In this document: in pieces, positions 1 to 5,534 of the stretch | How the letters are laid out: each line of letters begins with the position of its first letter | How positions within the stretch are numbered: the stretch's first letter is position 1 | Source: CAZOIA01 sp964579675 | GTDB taxonomy: Bacteria; Planctomycetota; Phycisphaerae; UBA1845; PWPN01 | Assembly (NCBI GenBank): GCA_964579675.1 | Contig: CAZOIA010000229.1 | Coordinates: 1-8,004 of the forward strand | DNA: 8,004 nucleotides | Reading direction: 5' to 3' | The notes under the pieces: generated by a model | Database searches by the model: none | What the model saw: only the letters and a program-made list of their open reading frames with translations | What the model was told of the DNA's origin: nothing | Position numbers and translations under genes: made by a program

Positions 1-195
1 TAAAGACGAGGCCAGGGCTTCCTGCGAGCCCCGCCGATTCTGTCGCGGCCCCGGCCTGCCATAACGGGCGGGTGCCGCATCGACTCGCCGCTCGTCTGCT
101 GTTAGAATCATCGCTCTTTGATCGGCCCTGAGCGGCCGGACGCGGACCGCGGCGGCGACGCTTGTGCATCGGTGGCAGACTGGTGAGTCATAACG
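1..195 (+). other. valS upstream region
   Basis: No coding region is supported here. An imperfect inverted repeat (9-18 with 48-57, 9 of 10 bases pairing, 29-nt loop) near the left edge could be the tail of a preceding transcript, but no T-tract follows it. The candidate promoter is at 80-108. A weak Shine-Dalgarno-like GGTGAG (182-187) sits 8 nt before the valS ATG. I see no T-box-like specifier structure, although I cannot fold the RNA. Confidence 0.4.
80..108 (+). promoter_or_regulatory. candidate sigma70-type promoter for valS
   Basis: A TCGACT box (80-85) lies exactly 17 bp before a TAGAAT box (103-108). They match the bacterial -35 and -10 consensus at 4 of 6 and 5 of 6 positions. Transcription would begin near 115 and give a leader of about 80 nt before the valS start. 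No other gene lies between this site and valS. This is seen by eye only; in a GC-rich genome an AT-rich -10 box stands out, but chance matches do occur. Confidence 0.42.
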
Positions 196-3100
196 ATGTT
201 GGACGATCTGGCGACAACCTATAAGCCGCAGGACGTTGAGCCGGAGATTCGCCGATTCTGGGCGCAGGGCGACTTTTTCCACCCGGACCCTCAAGACCCG
301 GAGCCGGAAGCGTACACGATCGTCATCCCGCCACCGAACGTGACCGGGGCGCTGCACGGGGGGCACGCACTGAACAACACGTTGCAGGACATCCTCATTC
401 GCTGGCGGCGCATGCAGGGCTGCAACACGATGTGGATGCCGGGCACGGACCACGCCGGGATTGCCACCCAGGCGGTGGTAGAGCGGACGGTCTTCGAGCA
501 GGAGAAGAAGACCCGCCACGATCTCGGTCGCGAGGAGTTGGTCAAGCGGATCTGGGCCTGGAAGGAGACTTACGGCGACCGGATCATCGAGCAGCTCAAG
601 CTGATGGGTTGCTCGTGCGACTGGGCCCGGACACGGTTCACGCTGGACGAGGTTTGCGGGCGGGCGGTTCGGCAGACGTTCTTCAAGCTGTTTCGCGACC
701 GGTTGATCGTCCGGGGCAAGCGGCTGGTGAACTGGGACACGCACCTGCAGACGGCGGTGGCCGACGACGAGGTGTACCATGAGAAGGTAAAGGGGCACCT
801 GTGGCACATCCGCTATCCGTTCAAGGAGCCGATTCGTCTGACGCGGGACGGCCAGGAGGTCGAGGCGACGCACCTCGTGGTGGCGACCACGCGGCCGGAA
901 ACCATGCTGGGCGATACCGCGGTCGCGGTTCACCCCGATGATGAGCGCTGGAAGGGGTTGATCGGCAAGACGGTCATTCTGCCGCTGGTCAACCGCGAGA
1001 TTCCGGTCATTGCCGACGGGATCCTGGTGGACCGGGAGTTCGGCAGCGGATGCGTGAAGGTCACGCCGGCCCACGATCCGAACGACTACGCGTGCGGCCA
1101 GCGCCACAAGCTCGACATGGTCAATATCCTCACGCCGGCCGGCAGGATCAACGCCAGCGGCGGGCCTTATGAGGGCATGGATCGCTACGCCGCCCGCGAG
1201 AAGGTCGTCGAGGACCTTGCCGCTCAGGGGTTGATCGAGCGGATCGAGGACCACGAATCCGACGTCGGGCACAGCGACCGCAGCAAGACGCCGATCGAGC
1301 CCTATCTGTCCGACCAGTGGTTCGTGCGGATGGGGGATCTGAACGGCGAAGAGGCAAACCGGATCGAGGGTTTGCGCGGGAGCCGGGGGTTGGCCCAGCT
1401 TGCGATGGACGCGGTGTGTCATGAGACGCACGCGCCAGCCAGAGAGCGCAAGGCGTGTGGCAAGGTGCATTTCTTCCCGGCCCGCTATGCGAAGACCTAT
1501 CTGGACTGGCTGAGCGAGAAGCGCGACTGGTGCATCAGCCGGCAGCTCTGGTGGGGGCACCGGATCCCGGTGTGGAGTCTGCCTGCGACAATGGGCAAGG
1601 CCGAGGCCGCGGAGGTGTTCAAGAAGATAGCAGAGTATCTCGACCGCGGCGTGGTAGCTCATCAGGGCTTTGACGTAGCGGGTGATGCTGAATCGTTGAC
1701 CCACTGTTTCTGTCCAGCGCCTGCGGTGGAGGAGGAATTCGCCGCCCTGGCCGAAGCTCACGGTTTCACCCGGGACCCCGACGTGCTGGACACGTGGTTC
1801 AGCTCGGCGTTGTGGCCCCATTCGACGATGGGCTGGCCGGAGCAGACGCCGGAGATGGCACGTTACTACCCCGGGTCGGTGCTGAGCACGGCCCGGGAGA
1901 TCATCACCCTGTGGGTGGCGCGGATGGTGCTGACCGGGATGTACAACGTTGGCCGGGTGCCGTTTCACGACGTGTACATTCACACGGTGATCCAGGACGG
2001 CCTGGGGCGACCGTTCAAGAAGACGCTCGGGAACGGCTTCGACCCGGTGGATATCATCGAGACGTACGGGGCGGACGCCCTGCGTTTCACGATGGCCAGC
2101 ATTACCACCGAGACGCAGGACATCCGGATGCCGATGAAGCGGGTCAAGCTCGAGGATGGCCGCGAGGTGCAGACCTCCGAGCGGTTCGAGCTGGGCCGGA
2201 ACTTCTGCAACAAGGTCTGGAACGCCGCCCGGTTCGCTTTCATGACCCTCGCGGCTGACAAAGAGCCGTGGGCTTCGGCCCCTGCCGACGGAGGACCGTC
2301 GGCTTCAGGCCGCGCGGACGAAGAGCCGCGGGCTTCAGCCCGCGCGGCCCGTCGCCCGGAACAGGCGCCGGCGACCTGGAACCTGTCCACCCTGCCGATC
2401 GAGGACCGCTGGATTCTGTCGCAGGTGAGCCGGGCGGCGGTGCAGGTCCAGGACGCCCTGGCGAAGTTTCAGTTCAGCCGGGCCGCCACGGCGGCGCGCG
2501 ACTTCTTCTGGGATTCGCTGTGTGACTGGTATCTGGAACTGGTCAAGCCGCGGGTGCGGGAGGATCGGCGGGCGGCTGAGGCCCGTCAGGTGCTGGCGTT
2601 CGCTCTGGATGAGTCGCTCCGGCTGCTGCACCCGTTCATGCCGTTCATCACCGAGCGGCTGTGGCGGCAACTCAACGAGATAGCGCCGCAACGGGGCCTG
2701 CCGGGCGTGGCGGAGCTGGACGCACCCGAAGCTCTGACGATCGCCTCGTATCCACCGGCCGCCGGCTGGACGGCGCTTAGCGCACCGGACGTGGATGCGG
2801 TGTTCGACGATCTGCAAACCGCTACCCGAGCCGTCCGCGACATCCGCCAGACGCAGAACGTCCCGCCGAAGCAGAAGGTGGACGTTGTAATCAAGGTACC
2901 GGCCGATAGGGTCGCGTCCTTGCGGCACGAAGCGCATGTGATCAGGCAGCTCGCCAGGGTCGGCGAATTGACCATCGGGGCCGAGGTGGATCGCCCCCCG
3001 AACGCCGCGACGCTCGTGATCGGCGACATGCAAATCTTCGTGGCCAACGTGATTGATCCCGTCGCCGAGCGGCAGCGCCTCGAGAAGGAGTTGGCCAGCC

Positions 3101-3255
3101 TGGACAAGCAGATCGCGGTCATCAACGGCAAACTCGGCAACGATAGCTTCGTCAGCCGGGCCCCCGCCGAGGTGGTCCAGCGAGAGCGCAATCGGCTGGC
3201 GCACCTGCACGCGAAGCGCGAGACGGTGGTGAACATAATGTCGGAGCTTGGCTGA
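196..3255 (+). CDS. valS: valyl-tRNA synthetase
   Basis: This cytoplasmic class Ia synthetase charges tRNA-Val with valine and edits mischarged threonine. Visible landmarks, in order: PPPNVTG followed by a HIGH-type HGGH (residues 54-57); GTDHAGIATQ (83-92); the CP1 editing region with TTRPET (231-236) and HDPNDY (293-298); WWGHR (452-456); DTWFSSALWP (532-541); the KMSKS position (606-610); the anticodon-binding helical domain with ELGRNFCNKVWNAARF and DRWIL; and the C-terminal coiled-coil arm (about 954-1019). At 1019 aa it is longer than the usual 880-950. Extra sequence appears near 383-398 and 409-423, and as a repeat-derived linker at 687-716. The KMSKS motif reads PFKKT, keeping only the second lysine. 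The HIGH second position is Gly, where a hydrophobic residue is usual. The ATG at 196 is favoured because the conserved N-terminus (YKPQDVEPEI) follows at once. The family call is certain; catalytic normality is not proven. Confidence 0.97.
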   Translation: MLDDLATTYKPQDVEPEIRRFWAQGDFFHPDPQDPEPEAYTIVIPPPNVTGALHGGHALNNTLQDILIRWRRMQGCNTMWMPGTDHAGIATQAVVERTVFEQEKKTRHDLGREELVKRIWAWKETYGDRIIEQLKLMGCSCDWARTRFTLDEVCGRAVRQTFFKLFRDRLIVRGKRLVNWDTHLQTAVADDEVYHEKVKGHLWHIRYPFKEPIRLTRDGQEVEATHLVVATTRPETMLGDTAVAVHPDDERWKGLIGKTVILPLVNREIPVIADGILVDREFGSGCVKVTPAHDPNDYACGQRHKLDMVNILTPAGRINASGGPYEGMDRYAAREKVVEDLAAQGLIERIEDHESDVGHSDRSKTPIEPYLSDQWFVRMGDLNGEEANRIEGLRGSRGLAQLAMDAVCHETHAPARERKACGKVHFFPARYAKTYLDWLSEKRDWCISRQLWWGHRIPVWSLPATMGKAEAAEVFKKIAEYLDRGVVAHQGFDVAGDAESLTHCFCPAPAVEEEFAALAEAHGFTRDPDVLDTWFSSALWPHSTMGWPEQTPEMARYYPGSVLSTAREIITLWVARMVLTGMYNVGRVPFHDVYIHTVIQDGLGRPFKKTLGNGFDPVDIIETYGADALRFTMASITTETQDIRMPMKRVKLEDGREVQTSERFELGRNFCNKVWNAARFAFMTLAADKEPWASAPADGGPSASGRADEEPRASARAARRPEQAPATWNLSTLPIEDRWILSQVSRAAVQVQDALAKFQFSRAATAARDFFWDSLCDWYLELVKPRVREDRRAAEARQVLAFALDESLRLLHPFMPFITERLWRQLNEIAPQRGLPGVAELDAPEALTIASYPPAAGWTALSAPDVDAVFDDLQTATRAVRDIRQTQNVPPKQKVDVVIKVPADRVASLRHEAHVIRQLARVGELTIGAEVDRPPNAATLVIGDMQIFVANVIDPVAERQRLEKELASLDKQIAVINGKLGNDSFVSRAPAEVVQRERNRLAHLHAKRETVVNIMSELG
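2254..2343 (+). repeat. three in-frame tandem 30-bp repeats inside valS
   Basis: Three degenerate 30-bp units (2254-2283, 2284-2313, 2314-2343) encode three ten-residue units: ADKEPWASAP, ADGGPSASGR and ADEEPRASAR. The third unit carries a near-perfect palindrome: CGCGGGCT (2327-2334) pairs with AGCCCGCG (2337-2344) across a 2-nt loop. The units fall in the variable linker between the catalytic/CP domains and the anticodon-binding domain, just after NAARFAFMTLA. This looks like a dispersed REP-like palindromic repeat captured in a protein-tolerant linker. The repeat structure is seen directly; its mobile or dispersed origin is inferred. Confidence 0.8.
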
Positions 3256-3299
3256 CAGGCCAGGTAGTGCCTTCTTCACTCACTGAGTCTCGTGCCCTC

Positions 3300-3332
3300 C
3301 GTAGCGGCTGACCTGATGAGTCGGCCGCTACG
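3300..3332 (+). terminator. hairpin after valS, possible terminator
   Basis: Positions 3300-3312 pair with 3320-3332 in a 13-bp stem with one G-T wobble, around a 7-nt loop. It begins 45 nt after the valS stop. An outer arm, GTCTCG (3287-3292) with CGAGAC (3331-3336), could extend it or compete with it. No T-run follows on either strand, so it is not a textbook intrinsic terminator. It may stabilise the valS 3' end or end transcription by another route. Confidence 0.4.
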
Positions 3333-3367
3333 AGACCGTCTCATCGAGAACGGCACCAGCCGGCGCC

Positions 3368-3392
3368 GGTGGACGCGCTGTTTCCGTCCACC
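3368..3392. repeat. 8-bp inverted repeat upstream of the MNT gene
   Basis: GGTGGACG (3368-3375) and CGTCCACC (3385-3392) form a perfect inverted repeat with a 9-nt spacer. It lies just upstream of a TATACT box (3405-3410), which has a weak -35 (TTTCCG, 3381-3386) at 18 bp. A perfect 10-bp palindrome, CCGGCGCCGG (3360-3369), abuts it. Its position would suit an operator through which the MNT-HEPN pair regulates itself, but neither encoded protein has a visible DNA-binding domain. The structure is seen; the function is a guess. Confidence 0.4.
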
Positions 3393-3404
3393 AGCGCCAG
3401 CCGG

Positions 3405-3410
3405 TATACT
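3405..3410 (+). promoter_or_regulatory. candidate -10 box for the MNT-HEPN operon
   Basis: TATACT matches the -10 consensus TATAAT at 5 of 6 positions and stands out in GC-rich sequence. The best -35 match (TTTCCG, 3381-3386) is only 3 of 6. Transcription would start near 3416-3418. That argues against the farthest upstream in-frame ATG (3369) and allows starts at 3420, 3462 or 3480. Confidence 0.33.
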
Positions 3411-3479
3411 GACAGAACGATGGCGCTGCGTCATTTTGATGGGTACGGGAATCTGACGAGCATGCACGGCGAGTCAGTC

Positions 3480-3797
3480 ATGGACACCGAAGAGACGCTG
3501 GCGGAAGCGGTGAGACGGCTGCGGGAGGTCTTCTCGCCCATCGCGATCTACCTGTTCGGCTCGTACGCTTATGGCACACCCGGTCGTGGGAGCGACATCG
3601 ATCTGCTCGTGGTCGTTGAGGATGATCCGCGGAACGCGTATGAGCGCGATGCGGCGGCGTATGAGGCACTTGGGAATCTGGGGATGCCAAAGGACGTCAT
3701 GGTGTATACCCGGGCGGAGTTCGAGGCGAGGTCAGCGCTTCCGGTATCGTTCGAGCGGACGGTCAAGCGCAAGGGGAGATTGATCTATGCCGCCTGA
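3480..3797 (+). CDS. minimal nucleotidyltransferase (MNT-type, HEPN-MNT pair)
   Basis: This is a 105-residue protein of the DNA polymerase beta-like nucleotidyltransferase superfamily. The signature is complete: LFGSYAYG (residues 25-32), then Ser-Asp-Ile-Asp, giving the GSX10DXD pattern with G27, S28, D39 and D41. D72 in the strand KDVMVY is the likely third metal-binding acid. Family members paired with HEPN proteins can act as antitoxins that AMPylate the HEPN toxin. Intact catalytic residues suggest this one is active, but that is inference. The reading frame stays open upstream to an ATG at 3369, with further ATGs at 3420 and 3462. I chose 3480 because it gives the usual length and the upstream 37 codons look non-family; no good Shine-Dalgarno decides it. 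Its 3' end overlaps the HEPN gene by 11 bp, so the two are almost certainly translationally coupled. Confidence 0.87.
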   Translation: MDTEETLAEAVRRLREVFSPIAIYLFGSYAYGTPGRGSDIDLLVVVEDDPRNAYERDAAAYEALGNLGMPKDVMVYTRAEFEARSALPVSFERTVKRKGRLIYAA

Positions 3798-4188
3798 ACT
3801 CGCTGAGGTTCGCCGCTGGCTGGAAAAGGCCAGGCGGGACCGGCTCATGGCGGAATCCGGTCTCGCGCGGACCCCTCCGGTGACCGACGCGGCTGCCTTT
3901 CATTGTCAACAGTCCGTGGAGAAAACCCTCAAGGCGTATCTTGTCTATCGCGAGCATGAATTCGAGAGGATCCACGACCTGCGGGAGCTTGCCAAGGCGT
4001 GCGCGCAATACGATCAGGCGTTCGGCGAGTTGGCGCCGGTTGTCGATCCGCTGACGCCCTATGCGGTTCGCTTCCGATATCCCGGCTCGGAGGACCCGAC
4101 GGTGGAGCAGATCGAGGCGGCGATGGCGGTGGTTCAAGAGGTCTGGGACTTCGTTGCCAATCGCCTCCCACGAGAAGCATGGCTCTGA
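3787..4188 (+). CDS. HEPN-domain protein, partner of MNT
   Basis: This is a 133-residue, mainly helical protein of the HEPN family. Visible family features: LEKARRDRLMAE (residues 12-23); AAFHCQQSVEKTLKAYLVY (36-54), the highly recognisable HEPN helix; HDLRELA (63-69); and AVRFRYPG (93-100). A strong Shine-Dalgarno (AAGGGGAGA, 3771-3779) lies 7 nt before the ATG, inside the end of the MNT gene. HEPN proteins in such pairs are often RNase toxins with an RX4-6H motif. Here no histidine follows the arginines of VRFRYPG, so the canonical motif is absent, and RNase activity should not be assumed. It could be a non-catalytic or divergent binding partner of the nucleotidyltransferase. The HEPN assignment is firm; a toxin role is uncertain. 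Confidence 0.87.
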   Translation: MPPELAEVRRWLEKARRDRLMAESGLARTPPVTDAAAFHCQQSVEKTLKAYLVYREHEFERIHDLRELAKACAQYDQAFGELAPVVDPLTPYAVRFRYPGSEDPTVEQIEAAMAVVQEVWDFVANRLPREAWL

Positions 4189-4200
4189 CGAGGTGTGAGA

Positions 4201-5403
4201 ATGATGAAGGTACGGAGTCGATGGAGTCTCATTTCCGGATCGGCACTCGTATCGATGCTGGTTTGTTCATGTGCCGGATTTTCCGGTTTCAGGAGTGGCA
4301 GTCCTGCGGCAGAGGGCAAACGCGAGATGAGAATTGAGAAAGAGGTCTTCGGGAAAACGCCGGGTGGCAAGGAGGTCTACCTGTTCAAGTTGATCAATGC
4401 CAATGGGGTCCGGGCGGATATCACCAACTACGGCGGGATTGTGGTCCGGCTTCTCGTTCCCGACCGCGACGGCAAGCTGGGTGACGTGGTTCTAGGTTAC
4501 GATACGCTGGCCGAGTACATCAAAGACAGCCCGTACTTCGGTGCGATCGTGGGGCGGTACGGCAATCGCATCGCCAAGGGAAGATTCACGCTCGACGGAG
4601 TGGAGTACAAGCTGGCGACCAACAACAACGAGAACCATCTTCACGGCGGCAAGAAAGGTTTCGACAAGGTCGTCTGGGATGCGGAACCCTTGAAAACCGC
4701 GGACGCGGTCGGCGTAAAACTGACCTACCTGAGCACGGCCGGGGAGGAGGGTTACCCGGGCAATCTGAAATGCACGGTGAGATACTCGCTGACCAACGAC
4801 AATGAGCTGAAGATTCGCTACGAAGCCGAGACGGACAAGGCCACGCCGGTCAATCTCACGCATCACGGCTACTTTAACCTCGGAGGTTTCGCCCCTGGAA
4901 CGCGTCCTGATATTGTCTATCACCACATCATGATCAACGCAGACAGATTCACGCCCGTCGACGAAACCCTGATCCCGACGGGTGAGCTGAAGGATGTCGA
5001 CGGTACCGCATTCGACCTGAGGAGACCGGGCGGCGTACTCATTGCCGACTACATCGATGATACCGACCGTGAGCAGATCCGGTTCGCCGGCGGCTACGAT
5101 CATAACTTCGTGCTCAACGGCAGCGGAGAAGGGCTCACCCTTGCCGCTCGCGTGGACGAGTTCCATACCGGCCGCATCATGGAAGTATGGACTACCGAGC
5201 CCGGCGTCCAGTTTTATTCGGGCAACTTCCTGGACGGCAGCAACGTGGGCAAGGGTGGCAAGGCGTACGAGCGCCGGTACGGCTTTTGCCTGGAGACCCA
5301 GCATTTCCCGGATTCGCCGAACAAGCCGGGCTTCCCGTCCGTGATTCTGAGGCCGGGCGAAAGGTACAACCAGACCACCATCTACAGATTCAGCGCCCGA
5401 TGA
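4201..5403 (+). CDS. galM: aldose 1-epimerase (mutarotase), predicted lipoprotein
   Basis: This enzyme interconverts the alpha and beta anomers of hexoses. From ATG 4201 it has 400 residues. It begins with a basic n-region, a hydrophobic stretch, and VCS-C with Cys24, a suboptimal lipobox, so I predict a lipid-anchored protein outside the cytoplasm. The galactose mutarotase fold follows: NYGGIVVRL; GRYGNRIAKG with substrate-binding Arg119; NHLHGG with His148; NLTHHGYFNLGG with the likely catalytic acid His222; YDHNF with Asp300; and ETQHFPDSPN with the likely catalytic base Glu365. All key residues are present. ATG 4201 has a GAGG Shine-Dalgarno core (4190-4193) at 7 nt; a GTG at 4195 and an ATG at 4204 are alternatives. 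It starts 12 nt after the HEPN gene, so it is probably co-transcribed with it, and it precedes a sugar symporter gene. Substrate specificity among hexoses cannot be read from sequence. Confidence 0.94.
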   Translation: MMKVRSRWSLISGSALVSMLVCSCAGFSGFRSGSPAAEGKREMRIEKEVFGKTPGGKEVYLFKLINANGVRADITNYGGIVVRLLVPDRDGKLGDVVLGYDTLAEYIKDSPYFGAIVGRYGNRIAKGRFTLDGVEYKLATNNNENHLHGGKKGFDKVVWDAEPLKTADAVGVKLTYLSTAGEEGYPGNLKCTVRYSLTNDNELKIRYEAETDKATPVNLTHHGYFNLGGFAPGTRPDIVYHHIMINADRFTPVDETLIPTGELKDVDGTAFDLRRPGGVLIADYIDDTDREQIRFAGGYDHNFVLNGSGEGLTLAARVDEFHTGRIMEVWTTEPGVQFYSGNFLDGSNVGKGGKAYERRYGFCLETQHFPDSPNKPGFPSVILRPGERYNQTTIYRFSAR

Positions 5404-5431
5404 GCGATGAGCGATAAGCGATGAGCGAGCC
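5397..5431 (+). repeat. heptamer tandem repeat (GCGATGA) at the galM stop
   Basis: About five 7-bp units run from 5397: CCGATGA, GCGATGA, GCGATAA, GCGATGA and the degenerate GCGAGCC. The first unit contains the galM stop codon. The repeat places stop codons (TGA, TAA) in several frames straight after the gene. Such simple repeats can vary in copy number by slippage. The array is seen directly; any function is unknown. Confidence 0.75.
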
Positions 5432-5534
5432 GGGGCGTCCTCGGCCCGGTGTCTTCAGCATCGGGTAACGTCCGCCGACTTGAGGAACACGGTGAGCCGG
5501 TGGATTCCAGCCAACAGGAGAAGGTCATAACGCG
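5404..5534 (+). other. spacer between galM and the symporter gene
   Basis: This 131-bp spacer holds the rest of the heptamer array, then an imperfect GC-rich hairpin (5430-5436 with 5443-5449, 6 of 7 pairs) without a T-tract. A Shine-Dalgarno-like AGGAGAAGG (5516-5524) lies 10 nt before the symporter ATG. I see no convincing promoter, so read-through from galM is plausible, with the hairpin as possible partial attenuation. Confidence 0.45.

Noticed and set aside
2254..2343. The valS repeats as a CRISPR-like array
   Set aside because: The units are directly adjacent without spacers, degenerate, and in frame within a coding region.
2335..3279. A 314-codon minus-strand open frame over the 3' part of valS
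   Set aside because: It is antisense to conserved synthetase domains, with Arg/His/Leu-rich composition and no recognisable domain.
3369..3479. N-terminal extension of the MNT protein from the ATG at 3369
   Set aside because: The extra 37 residues do not resemble the family, and the ATG lies upstream of the candidate -10 box and inside the inverted-repeat cluster; later ATGs are better.
4492..5304. A 270-codon minus-strand open frame over the mutarotase gene
   Set aside because: The sense strand encodes all catalytic mutarotase motifs; the antisense product shows no family features.
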